From: Devosia enhydra | GTDB taxonomy: Bacteria; Pseudomonadota; Alphaproteobacteria; Rhizobiales; Devosiaceae | Reading direction: 5' to 3' | Assembly (NCBI RefSeq): GCF_900119845.1 | Contig: NZ_FPKU01000001.1 | Span: forward strand, 467,528 to 531,527 | DNA length: 64,000 bases | In this document: one piece after another, positions 45,561 through 54,122 of the stretch | Layout: the number at the start of each line of letters is the position of its first letter | Position numbering within the stretch: position 1 is the first letter of the stretch | Notes under the pieces: model-generated | Databases searched by the model: none | What the model saw: the letters and a program-made list of their open reading frames with translations, nothing else | Told to the model about the DNA's origin: nothing | Made by a program: the position numbers and the translations under genes

Positions 45561-45668
45561 ACCTCTCCCTTTGGGGGAGAGGTCGGCGCGGAGCGCCGGG
45601 TGAGGGGGCCTCGCGATCTCGCGTGGGGCAGGCCCCTCACCCTAGCCCTCTCCCTTTAAGGGAGAGGG
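45561..45668. repeat. Double hairpin repeat acting as likely terminator between phoX and metA
   Basis: Two GC-rich hairpins, ACCTCTCCC/GGGAGAGGT (45561-45583) and CCCTCTCCCTT/AAGGGAGAGGG (45646-45668), flank a larger GGTGAGGGG ... CCCCTCACC pairing. The unit lies between two convergent genes. A related unit occurs at 53057-53250. Confidence 0.8.
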
Positions 45669-45715
45669 GACGCACGAGCCGATGGAACTGCACGAACTGC
45701 CGGTTCAATCTGGCC

Positions 45716-46636
45716 TCAGGCGCCGGACTTGCCGATATCGGCGAGGGCGAAAGGCGTGGTCTGGTAGATCTCGTTGATCCAGTTCTGGAACAGGAGATGG
45801 CCGTGGCTGCGCCAGCGGTTCTCGGGCTCCACGCTGGTATCGCCATCGGGGTAGAGGTTGACCGGCAAAGCCGGATCGAGCCCCGCCGCCAGGTCGCGGT
45901 GATATTCGTCGGCGAGCGAGCGGTTGTCATACTCCAAGTGGTTGAGCATGTAGGCCGCCCGATAGCGGCGGTCGGCGAGCATGCAAACCCCGATGTCGGG
46001 ATTATCGATCAGCACCTCAAGGTCGGGTCCAAGGCTGGCCCGATCAATGTCGTTATAGCGCGACACGGGGATCATCGGGCTGTCGGACATGCCGCGCAGC
46101 AGCGGGGAACGCGGATTGACGATGTGGTGCCGGAAGACGCCGAAGGCCTTGGTCTCCATCCGGCGGCGGCGCACGCCGTGGAAATGGTGCAGAGCCGCCT
46201 GCGCTCCCCAGCAGATGAACATGGTGTGGTGCACGTTGGTCTGCGTCCAGTCCATGATCTCGACCATCTCGGGCCAGTAGCGCACCTCCGCGAAGGGCAG
46301 GTTGGCGATGGGGGCGCCGGTGACGATGAAGCCGTCGAAGCGGCGATCGCGCACCTCATCCCACTGCTTGTAGAAGCTGTTGAGATAGTCTTCCTGCGTG
46401 TTGCGCGAGCCCGGATCGGTGACGCGCACCAGCGTGAGATCGACCTGGAGCGGAGTGGCCGCCACGAGCCGCGCGAACTGGGTCTCGGTCCGCTCCTTGT
46501 TGGGCATGAGGTTGAGCAGCCCGATCTGCAGCGGACGGATATCCTGGCGGGCGGCGCGGGTGGAATCCATGACCATGAGGCCCTCGTCTTCGAGGGTCTT
46601 GCGGGCAGGCAGGTCGTCTGGAATGCGGATGGGCAT
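45716..46636 (-). CDS. metA: Homoserine O-acyltransferase MetA
   Basis: A 306-residue enzyme of the MetA/MetAS family that acylates homoserine in methionine synthesis. It aligns without gaps to E. coli MetA through the active site: Cys142 in FICWGAQAALHHFHG is the acyl carrier, and His233/Glu235 in YMLNHLEYD complete the triad. Residue 111, which sets acetyl (Glu) versus succinyl (Gly) preference, is Ala here (GAPIANLPF), so the donor is unclear; I lean towards succinyl. The start at 46636 matches the family's MPIRIPDDLPA. No SAM-II riboswitch was recognised upstream. Confidence 0.92.
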   Translation of the reverse strand: MPIRIPDDLPARKTLEDEGLMVMDSTRAARQDIRPLQIGLLNLMPNKERTETQFARLVAATPLQVDLTLVRVTDPGSRNTQEDYLNSFYKQWDEVRDRRFDGFIVTGAPIANLPFAEVRYWPEMVEIMDWTQTNVHHTMFICWGAQAALHHFHGVRRRRMETKAFGVFRHHIVNPRSPLLRGMSDSPMIPVSRYNDIDRASLGPDLEVLIDNPDIGVCMLADRRYRAAYMLNHLEYDNRSLADEYHRDLAAGLDPALPVNLYPDGDTSVEPENRWRSHGHLLFQNWINEIYQTTPFALADIGKSGA

Positions 46637-46784
46637 GATATGCCTCGTCTTTGCAAAAAAGGGCAGGCCTCGTGCTTGATGGCTCGCAGGTCTCAGGCCC
46701 GGTCCAAAGGGCGAGCGAGACAGGCGAGAAGCCCCCATGGCGAGGCCCGAGGCCGTCTGGCCATTGCCTCAAAGCCATGAGGGC

Positions 46785-47651
46785 TCAGCGCATTCGCGAT
46801 GCGATGGCTTTGCCCATCAGGTCGAGAAAATCGGCACCGTCACGCACGGTTGCAAGGTCGGCGGCATCGACGCAATAGCCGAAATTGTCCGCCAGCTTCT
46901 GGTAGCGCGGCAGCCTGTCATGCAGCAGCGCCTCGAAGCCCCAGGCCCCGAAGCCGGCCGGATCGACATCATCATCGTGAGCGACGCCGTTGAGGCGCTT
47001 GTACTCGGCCCATTTGGCAACGAGGAACTGCGGCCGGTAATACATCGGCTTGGGGCTGGCCTTGAAGCGCGCGATGAGCTTTTCGGCATCGGCATCGGTG
47101 CCGCGGATATAGAGCAGCGCCGTATGACGGGTCAGCGCCGCAACCACCGGATCGGCCGGGTTGTCGTGATTAATGACCTCGATCAGCGAGCCGCCGGTAT
47201 CGGCGATGAAATCATCATAACCATAGAGCACCTTGGCGCGATCAATGAAGGTCGGCACATCGAGCAGGGCCGAGATTTCGGCGACCCGGTGCTGCTCCTG
47301 TCGCCGCTGGTATTCGGCAAAGGGCAGGCCGCCGCGCGACGGATCGCCCGGCGTGCCCAGATAGCTCGAGAGCGGGTCGAGATTGTCGAAGGTGATGTTG
47401 GACGAAATGTAGATGGAATCCGAGCGCAAGAGATCGCGCAGGAAGGGAACCTTCATCGCTTCGCGCTTGAAATTGTCGACGATGAACTCGCCCATATGGC
47501 GGGTGCCGATGCGGTAATCGACTGAATAATGGAACCAGCGGTGGCGGCGCAGCATGGCGGCCAGCCAGGTCTTGCCGACGCCCGCCATGCCGAAGACGGT
47601 GACGGCATGGCCGGGGGCGGACACAAACTCGTCTCTCGTTTCGAACAGCAT
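46785..47651 (-). CDS. Uncharacterised P-loop ATPase
   Basis: A 288-residue cytoplasmic protein. A P-loop GMAGVGKT (residues 21-28) follows a beta strand HAVTVF; downstream features include HYSVDYRIGTRHMGEFIVDN, SSNITFDNLDPLSSYLGTPG and DDFIADTGGSLIEVI, the last likely to be the Walker B and sensor area. It resembles, at a distance, small kinases and chaperone-type NTPases, but I cannot name a family with confidence. It lies 148 bases upstream of metA on the same strand and divergent from flgE. Confidence 0.65.
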   Translation of the reverse strand: MLFETRDEFVSAPGHAVTVFGMAGVGKTWLAAMLRRHRWFHYSVDYRIGTRHMGEFIVDNFKREAMKVPFLRDLLRSDSIYISSNITFDNLDPLSSYLGTPGDPSRGGLPFAEYQRRQEQHRVAEISALLDVPTFIDRAKVLYGYDDFIADTGGSLIEVINHDNPADPVVAALTRHTALLYIRGTDADAEKLIARFKASPKPMYYRPQFLVAKWAEYKRLNGVAHDDDVDPAGFGAWGFEALLHDRLPRYQKLADNFGYCVDAADLATVRDGADFLDLMGKAIASRMR

Positions 47652-47895
47652 CGGCTTTTCCCCGGAAAGGCGCGTTCGGCTTTAGACCATCGCAATCGTG
47701 CCCGCAAGCGCTGGGCAAAAGCTGCCGGGACGCCGGCACGGCTTGCCGGCCGGGGCGGGTGCTGCGGGCCGAGCAGCGCCCAAACCCCTGGAATTGCTGG
47801 GGCCCCGGCTTGGCATCAGGCTTGCTTTGAAAGGGATGGACAGGTGCGGCGTCCCGCGGTTCGGGCGCGCATCGCTTGCGGCAATGGAGTGGCAG

Positions 47896-49671
47896 ATGGG
47901 TATCTACAGTGCGATGACGACGGCGGTGACCGGGCTCAAGGCCCAGTCCTTCGCGCTCGAGAATATTTCGGGCAACATCGCCAATTCCCAGACCACCGGC
48001 TTCAAGCGCATCGATACCGACTTCATCGACCTGATCGCCGATGCACCGCGCACCCAGCAGGCAGCCGGCTCGGTGCTGGCCCAGTCGCGCGCCACCAATG
48101 CGCTGCAGGGGGACATCAAGGCGGTTTCGACCGATACCTACATGGCCATCAATGGCAATGGCTTCTTCATCGTCGAGCCGCGCATCTCGCAGTCGGATGG
48201 CAATCCGGTGTTTGCCGGACAGAACCTCTATACGCGGCGCGGCGATTTCGACATCGACAAGAACGGCTATCTGGTCAATGGCTCGGGCTATTACCTCAAG
48301 GGCCTCGCTATCGATCCGGCAACGCAGAACATCTCGGGTTCTGTGCCGCAGGTGCTGCAGCTTTCGAACGCCTTCCTGCCCGCGGCGCCGAGCACGCGCA
48401 TCAACTACCAGTTGAACCTGCCCCAGCAGCCCAACACCGACGCCTACAAGATCGCCCAGGGCGTTGCCGGCAGCGAGCTGCTCAAGGCCTCGGATTTCAT
48501 GACCGTCGCGCCCGATGTGGCCGCCGGCACCACGGGGTCGGCGGTTCTTACCGGCACGGCCGATGCGGCGAGCGTGATGCCGGCCGGCCAGTCCATGAGC
48601 CTGACGGTCGGCAGCTCGACCCTGACTTTCGATTTCTACGACGGGGCGCTCGGCGCCTATTCGGGCAGCAATATCGGCATCGATGTGGAAGCCGGGCTGG
48701 TTGATATCGATGCGGCTTTGGCCGCGATCCAGGCCCAGTTGCGGGCATCGGGCGTGGCGGGCACAGCCGATGCCACGGTCGCGCGAAACGGCACGGGCGC
48801 GGTTGCGATCAGCCTTGGCACCAATACGAGCCAGAGCTTTGCCGTCGCCTCGGCGCCCGCCGGACTGGGGCTGGCGTCGACCAGCAACGCGCCGGTGCTC
48901 AACTCGCAGGCGGCCCGCGTCGCGACGGTCTCGGCGGCCAATTCGGTCGATTTCATCGCCCAGTCGGTGGCTGGCGGCGCGATCACGGTCTATGCGCAGA
49001 ACGGCGCGCCGGCCGACGTGCAGATGCGCTGGGCCAAGATCTCGAGCGAGGCGGAAGGCGGGGTCGACCGCTGGAACCTCTTTTACATGACCAATTCGGA
49101 AGCCACCGGCAGCCAGCCGATGTGGCAGAATGTGGGAATCGACTACACCTTCGGCGCCGATGGCGCGCTCAATCCGCCGGTGACTGCGACGCCGCTGACG
49201 GGGCTGACGGTGAACGGCGTGTCGATCGGCAACATCACGCTCCAGCACGGCCCCAACGGCATCACCCAGTTCAACGACCCCAACGGCACCGCGCAGGTGA
49301 CGACGTTGAGCCAGAACGGCTACGCGGCGGGTGAATATGTGTCGGTCGCCATCAACGACAGCGGCCGCGTGGTGGTGACCTACAGCAATGGCCAGCAGCT
49401 AGAAGTGGCGCAAGTGGTGATCGCCGAATTCAACGCCGCCAACCAGCTCAAGCGCATGGATGGCGGGGTGTTCGCAGCGACCTCCGACAGCGGCGAGCCG
49501 ATCTTCAACCTCGAAGGCGGCATCCTCGGGGCCTCGCTCGAAAGCTCCAACACCGACATCTCCGAGGAATTCACCAAGCTAATCGTGACCCAGCAGGCCT
49601 ATGCGGCGGGCACCCGCATCGTTTCGACCGCCGACGAGATGATGCAGGAAGCCCTCAACATGGTCCGCTGA
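47896..49671 (+). CDS. flgE: Flagellar hook protein FlgE
   Basis: A 591-residue hook subunit, longer than the enterobacterial form because of an enlarged variable middle. The N-terminal MGIYSAMTTAVTGLKAQSF and ISGNIANSQTTGFKRIDTDF are the rod/hook signature, and the C-terminal EFTKLIVTQQAYAAGTRIVS and ADEMMQEALNMVR form the paired coiled coil. It polymerises outside the cell into the hook. The start at 47896 follows GGAG seven bases upstream; an in-frame ATG at 47884 is possible. It leads a plus-strand group flgE-flgK-flgL. Confidence 0.92.
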   Translation: MGIYSAMTTAVTGLKAQSFALENISGNIANSQTTGFKRIDTDFIDLIADAPRTQQAAGSVLAQSRATNALQGDIKAVSTDTYMAINGNGFFIVEPRISQSDGNPVFAGQNLYTRRGDFDIDKNGYLVNGSGYYLKGLAIDPATQNISGSVPQVLQLSNAFLPAAPSTRINYQLNLPQQPNTDAYKIAQGVAGSELLKASDFMTVAPDVAAGTTGSAVLTGTADAASVMPAGQSMSLTVGSSTLTFDFYDGALGAYSGSNIGIDVEAGLVDIDAALAAIQAQLRASGVAGTADATVARNGTGAVAISLGTNTSQSFAVASAPAGLGLASTSNAPVLNSQAARVATVSAANSVDFIAQSVAGGAITVYAQNGAPADVQMRWAKISSEAEGGVDRWNLFYMTNSEATGSQPMWQNVGIDYTFGADGALNPPVTATPLTGLTVNGVSIGNITLQHGPNGITQFNDPNGTAQVTTLSQNGYAAGEYVSVAINDSGRVVVTYSNGQQLEVAQVVIAEFNAANQLKRMDGGVFAATSDSGEPIFNLEGGILGASLESSNTDISEEFTKLIVTQQAYAAGTRIVSTADEMMQEALNMVR

Positions 49672-49700
49672 TCAACGGCGACTAGCGGAGTTACGCGCTC

Positions 49701-51545
49701 ATGGGCCTCGGCGTCACCCTCAACAATGCGCTTGCCGGCATGTCGGTCAACCAGAGCAATCTGGAAGTCCTGTCGCGCAATATCGCCAATTCGGGAACGC
49801 CGGGCTATCACAGGCAGTCGATCTCGACGGTCGACGGGCTCGGCGCCTCGGGCAGCTATGTGCGCTCGGCCGGGGTGCAGCGCGCCTTCGACCAGAGCCT
49901 GCAAAGCTATTACACCCGCTCCACGGCCGATGCCGGCTACGCCAATGCACGGGCGAGCTTTCTCGACAGGTTGCAGACGGCGCTGGGCAAGCCGGGCAGC
50001 GCCGGATCGCTCGACACCGCGCTGAGCACCTTCTCGGCCTCGCTGCAGACGCTGGCGACGAGCCCCGAGGCCTATTCGGCGCGGGCCGGGGCCGTGGCCG
50101 AAGCGCAGGCGATGGCCGAAACGCTCAACCGGCTTTCGGGCGAGGTGCAGGGGCTAAGGCGGGATGCCGAATCCCGCATCGCCGGACATGTGACGACCAT
50201 CAACCAGACCCTGAGGAGCCTCGAGGACATCAACCTCAAGCTCGCCGACCGCAGCACCGATCTGGGCGCGCGTTCGGCGATGCTCGACCAGCGCGACAGG
50301 CTGGTGGCCGGGCTTTCGGAACTCGTCGACATCCGTGTCGACTACCGGTCGGACGACACCGTCTCGATCATGACGCGGTCGGGGGTGGGGCTCATCGACC
50401 TCAAGGCGGCCCAGCTGAGCTTTGAAAGCGGGGGCCAGCTCTCCGCGGGCAACCTCGTGAGCCTCGACCCGACCCGGTCGGGCGTCGCTTCGCTGACCGT
50501 GCGCTCGGCCTCGGGGCTGACGCTCGATGCGATCCAGCAGTCTGTGTTCGGCTCGGGTGAACTCGCGGCGCTGATCGAGCTGCGCGACAAGACGCTGGTG
50601 ACGGCGCAGAACCAGCTGGACGATATCGCAGCCTCGCTGGCGCAGGCCTTTTCCACCATCAGGACGGACGGCAGCCCGGCCAGTGTGGGGCCGCAGCAGG
50701 GGCTGGAAGTCGATATCTCCGGGCTTGCGGCCGGCAACGACATCCTGCTCGACTATACCCAGAACGGACAGGCCCGCTCGGTGCGCGTGGTGCGGGTGGA
50801 GGATCCGGCACAGCTGCCGATGGACCGGACCGGGCCGGACGGCGTGCGCACCATCGGCCTCAGCTTTGCCGGTGGCGCGGCCGGGGTTGCCGCCGGACTG
50901 CAGGCGGCGTTGGGTCCGGGGTTGACGCTTTCGGGCAGCGGCAGCGTCCTGCGGGTACTCGATGATGGGGTGGGCAATACCATCACCGTCTCCGCCCTCG
51001 CAGCGCGGCGCACGGCCACCGCGCTCCAGGGCGATGGCGCGGCGCTCGGGCTGTTCGTCGACAGTGCCGGGGCGGCCTTTACCGACAGCGTCGACGGGGC
51101 GGGGCAGCGACAGGGCTTTGCCGGCCGCATCCGCGTCAATCCGGCAGTCGTTTCCAACAACACTCTTCTCGTGCAGCATCAGGCGGGCGCGACGCTGGGC
51201 GACACCGAACGCGTCGACCTGATGGTCGAGCGCCTGTCGAACACGAGCTTTTCCACCGGCACCGGCGTCACCCCGGCTGGCACGGGCTACAGGCTTTCGG
51301 GCTCGCTGGGTGAGATCGTCGCGCAGGTGATGGACCAGCAGGGCACGGTGGTGGCCAACGCCATCAGCGCCCGCGACACCCAGATGCTGGCGCTCGAGGC
51401 GGTGGTCCAGCGCATGGACAAGGCCTATGGCGTCAATGTCGATGAGGAAATGGCCCGGCTGATGGAATTGCAGAACGCCTACGCCGCCAATGCCCGCATC
51501 CTCTCGGTGGTGCAGGAACTGCTCGACACGCTGCTGCGCATCTGA
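49701..51545 (+). CDS. flgK: Hook-filament junction protein FlgK
   Basis: A 614-residue junction protein (HAP1). The N-terminus LNNALAGMSVNQSNLEVLSR is followed by IANSGTPGYHRQSISTVDG, and the C-terminus EEMARLMELQNAYAANARIL is followed by LSVVQELLDTLLRI, the typical FlgK ends. It links hook and filament. The ATG at 49701 follows CGGAG about ten bases upstream. It starts 29 bases after flgE and ends eight bases before flgL. Confidence 0.94.
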   Translation: MGLGVTLNNALAGMSVNQSNLEVLSRNIANSGTPGYHRQSISTVDGLGASGSYVRSAGVQRAFDQSLQSYYTRSTADAGYANARASFLDRLQTALGKPGSAGSLDTALSTFSASLQTLATSPEAYSARAGAVAEAQAMAETLNRLSGEVQGLRRDAESRIAGHVTTINQTLRSLEDINLKLADRSTDLGARSAMLDQRDRLVAGLSELVDIRVDYRSDDTVSIMTRSGVGLIDLKAAQLSFESGGQLSAGNLVSLDPTRSGVASLTVRSASGLTLDAIQQSVFGSGELAALIELRDKTLVTAQNQLDDIAASLAQAFSTIRTDGSPASVGPQQGLEVDISGLAAGNDILLDYTQNGQARSVRVVRVEDPAQLPMDRTGPDGVRTIGLSFAGGAAGVAAGLQAALGPGLTLSGSGSVLRVLDDGVGNTITVSALAARRTATALQGDGAALGLFVDSAGAAFTDSVDGAGQRQGFAGRIRVNPAVVSNNTLLVQHQAGATLGDTERVDLMVERLSNTSFSTGTGVTPAGTGYRLSGSLGEIVAQVMDQQGTVVANAISARDTQMLALEAVVQRMDKAYGVNVDEEMARLMELQNAYAANARILSVVQELLDTLLRI

Positions 51546-51553
51546 GGACCCCG

Positions 51554-53044
51554 ATGAGCGTCATCGACAACCGCTATTACCCCATCCAGTCCAGCACGCG
51601 GCTGATGACCAGCATGCGCACGCAGTTCGACACGCTGCAGCAGCAGCTGGCGACGGGCGAAAAGCATGCAAGCCTCGCCGAGCTGGGCAGCGAGCGCTAT
51701 TTCGACCTGACCATCAGGGCGCGGATGGCGCGGATCGAGGGCTATGGCAACACCATGACGGCAGTGTCGCTGCGCATCGACGCCATGGCTTCGAGCCTGT
51801 CGCGGCTCGACGCGATCGCCGGGGAAACGCGCGGGCTGATGAACGTGGGCGGCTACGGGCAGGGCAACATCAATCTCGCCACGGCCCCGAGCCAGGCCGC
51901 GGCGCGGCTCGACGAGGTGATGAACCTGCTCAATGGCGAAATGGCCGGGCGCTACCTGTTCGGTGGCAATGCCGTCGACGGCAAGCCGGTTACGAGCGCC
52001 TCGGCCGTGCTCGACGGCGAGGCGGGCAAGGCCGGGTTCAGGATCGTCGCGGCAGAGCGCAAGCTGGCCGATCTCGGTGCGGGCGGGATGGGGCGGCTGA
52101 CCGCAACTGCAAGCGGCACGAGCGTGACGGTTGCCGAAGACGGAGCCCACCCCTTCGGCTTCAAGCTCGCAACGCTCAATGCCAGCCCGGCCCAGGCCGG
52201 GTTGACGCAGCCGACGGGCGATCCGGCAAGTCTTGGCATTTCGCTGGCGACCCAGCCGCCATCCGGCACGCGCTACACCATCGGCCTCGACCTGCCCGAT
52301 GGCACCAAGACCGAGGTCAGCGTCACGGCCGGGGGCACCGGGGCCGGCAGCTTTGCGATTGGCGCGACACCGGCCGACACGGCGGCCAACCTGGCAGCGG
52401 CCATTGGTACGGCGCTTTCGGGCGCGGCGACGCGCGAACTGGCGGTCGCGTCATCCTTTGCGGCAGCAGAGATGTTCTTTGCCGGGCAGGGCGAGACGCA
52501 GATGCGGATCGACGGCCCGCCCTTCGAGACGGCGACGGCCTTGCGGCCCGCGACGACCGGCGACACGGTGCAGTGGTATCGCGGGCAGGACAGTGCCGAT
52601 GCGCGATCGAGCGTCTCTGCCAAGATCGATGATGCGGCGACCGTCGGCTACGGCGTCCAGGCCAACGAAGCCGGCATCACGCGGCTGGTGCGCACCCTGG
52701 CGGTGATGGCGAGCGAGACCTATCCCGAGGGCGACGCGACGTCGCGCGATCGCTTCGATGCCGTGGCGCGCCGGCAATTGTCACAGATGGCCGAGACGAC
52801 TGCCAACGCACCCGGCTCGCTGCAATCGATCACGGTGGAGATCAGCCTCGCCAAGACGCGCATCGAGCGGGTCTCGGGCCAGCAGAAGGCCTATTCCGAG
52901 CAGCTCGAAAGCCTCCGCGCCGGCATCGAAGGCATTGCGCCCGAGCAGGTGGCCGCGGAAATCCTCGCGCTCAAGACCCGCCTCGAAGCGAGCTACCAGA
53001 CGACGGCGCTGGTCAGCCAGCTGAGCCTCGTGAATTACCTCTGA
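51554..53044 (+). CDS. flgL: Hook-filament junction protein FlgL
   Basis: A 496-residue flagellin-like junction protein (HAP3). The N-terminal SSTRLMTSMRTQFDTLQQQL and ATGEKHASLAELGSERYFDL match FlgL, as does YLFGGNAVDGKPV later on; the C-terminal helix ends LKTRLEASYQTTALVSQLSL. The ATG follows GAGGACCCCG. It closes the flgEKL group and is convergent with flaF. Confidence 0.9.
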   Translation: MSVIDNRYYPIQSSTRLMTSMRTQFDTLQQQLATGEKHASLAELGSERYFDLTIRARMARIEGYGNTMTAVSLRIDAMASSLSRLDAIAGETRGLMNVGGYGQGNINLATAPSQAAARLDEVMNLLNGEMAGRYLFGGNAVDGKPVTSASAVLDGEAGKAGFRIVAAERKLADLGAGGMGRLTATASGTSVTVAEDGAHPFGFKLATLNASPAQAGLTQPTGDPASLGISLATQPPSGTRYTIGLDLPDGTKTEVSVTAGGTGAGSFAIGATPADTAANLAAAIGTALSGAATRELAVASSFAAAEMFFAGQGETQMRIDGPPFETATALRPATTGDTVQWYRGQDSADARSSVSAKIDDAATVGYGVQANEAGITRLVRTLAVMASETYPEGDATSRDRFDAVARRQLSQMAETTANAPGSLQSITVEISLAKTRIERVSGQQKAYSEQLESLRAGIEGIAPEQVAAEILALKTRLEASYQTTALVSQLSLVNYL

Positions 53045-53056
53045 GGCGGCTCTTCG

Positions 53057-53250
53057 CTTCTCCCCTCTCGGGGAGAAGGTGGCCCGTTAGGGCCCGATGA
53101 GGGGTTCAGATTTGGTGTTGGAGCTGAGAGGCTGAACCCTCCACCCCAACCCTCACGCCATTCGAGCATAGCTCTCATGGCCTTCTCCCCTCAAATCGCT
53201 CCTCAGGAGCGATTTGGCCTTCGGCACGGCTCGAACCCCCTCAGGGAGAG
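53057..53250. repeat. Hairpin repeat cluster between flgL and flaF
   Basis: It begins with CTTCTCCCC/GGGGAGAAG (53057-53078), contains a perfect 11-bp palindrome AAATCGCTCCT-C-AGGAGCGATTT (53193-53215) and ends with the CCCTCAGGGAGAGGGGG motif. It is related to the unit at 45561-45668 and separates two convergent operons, so it is probably a terminator as well. Confidence 0.75.
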
Positions 53251-53271
53251 GGGGCGAGAGGTCGGCTCGAA

Positions 53272-53640
53272 CTAGCGGGCGGCGCGGAGGCCGGCGGCGA
53301 GTTCGCGGTTGATGGAGATCAGGACGTCGAGCTTGGCGGGGTCGGGCGCGATCTCGACCTTGAGGGTGTGGCTCAGAACGAAGATCCCGAGATTGGCGAC
53401 GTTCTGGCGAATGGCGGCCGGCAGCGGGTTTTCGGGACGCGTGACCGAGGTCAGGAAGATGTTCCACAGCTTGCGGTTGAAGCGCAGCGCGGATGGGAGA
53501 TCGGCATTGCTCGCATCCCAGTTCTCGCGGATGCGCTGAAGGTCGGTGGCCGAACGGGACAGAAGGTTGGCCTCGAGGTCGCGCGGGCTACCGGTCCGCT
53601 TCGCCACCTGCTGATAGGCCTGCGCTGCCTGATGCTGCAT
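53272..53640 (-). CDS. flaF: Flagellin synthesis regulator FlaF
   Basis: A 122-residue protein needed for flagellin synthesis or secretion in alphaproteobacteria. QHQAAQAYQQVAKRTGSPRD at the N-terminus, the IRENWDASNADLPSALRFNR centre and NLGIFVLSHTLKVEI are typical. The start at 53640 lies inside the end of flbT, giving a 53-base overlap. It partners FlbT, which acts in opposition on flagellin mRNA in Caulobacter. Confidence 0.9.
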   Translation of the reverse strand: MQHQAAQAYQQVAKRTGSPRDLEANLLSRSATDLQRIRENWDASNADLPSALRFNRKLWNIFLTSVTRPENPLPAAIRQNVANLGIFVLSHTLKVEIAPDPAKLDVLISINRELAAGLRAAR

Positions 53641-54016
53641 TTGAGAGAAGATCCTGTTCGTATGCGACGAGCTTCTTTGCCGCCTTCAGAGCTTTATAAT
53701 GAGAGTTGGTTAATATCTCGTTGTTGATCTCATCCACCAAAGTCGTGGTGGAGGGCGCGGCGCGCACCAGATCGGTGACGAGCTCGAAATACTGCCGCCT
53801 CAAAGCGGCACTCTCGTCGCCCAGATACATGAGCTGTATGGCCAGGTAGATGCGCTTGGCCGGCGTGTCGGCCGTGGCGGGGGAGAGGATGTCCTTCTCG
53901 CGCAGGATAGGCGTGCGCCCCTCGATGAAAAGCCGCGTGCGCTGGTCGGAATTGGTGATGACGCAATTGCCTACGATCAGCCGTTCGCCGGGCCGCAATT
54001 CGACCTTGAGTGCCAT
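53588..54016 (-). CDS. flbT: Flagellin mRNA regulator FlbT
   Basis: A 142-residue protein. The N-terminal LKVELRPGERLIVGNCVITN and the REKDILSPATADTPAKRIYL segment are FlbT signatures, followed by IQLMYLGDESAALRRQYFEL. In Caulobacter FlbT binds the flagellin transcript leader and limits its translation until the hook is finished. It lies between the flagellin gene and flaF on the same strand, the standard arrangement. Its tail (SGSAGLSAGGEADR) overlaps flaF. Confidence 0.93.
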   Translation of the reverse strand: MALKVELRPGERLIVGNCVITNSDQRTRLFIEGRTPILREKDILSPATADTPAKRIYLAIQLMYLGDESAALRRQYFELVTDLVRAAPSTTTLVDEINNEILTNSHYKALKAAKKLVAYEQDLLSNAASGSAGLSAGGEADR

Positions 54017-54075
54017 CAGCCGCCCTTCCGCCTTTGCCAGCGCCGCGTAGCGGGCGCGCCGCCAGTATAACGAAA

Positions 54076-54097
54076 AAGGCGGGCCGGAGCCCGCCTT
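54076..54097 (-). terminator. Terminator of the flagellin gene
   Basis: A 9-bp stem AAGGCGGGC/GCCCGCCTT with loop CGGA lies 26 bases past the flagellin stop. On the minus strand it is followed by TTTTT. It separates the highly expressed flagellin gene from flbT. Confidence 0.9.
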
Positions 54098-54122
54098 CGT
54101 AAAAACTGCCGGACTGAAGGGA

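Noticed and set aside
46637-46784. Possible SAM-II riboswitch upstream of metA
   Set aside because: Such elements are common before alphaproteobacterial metA, but no matching pseudoknot sequence was visible.
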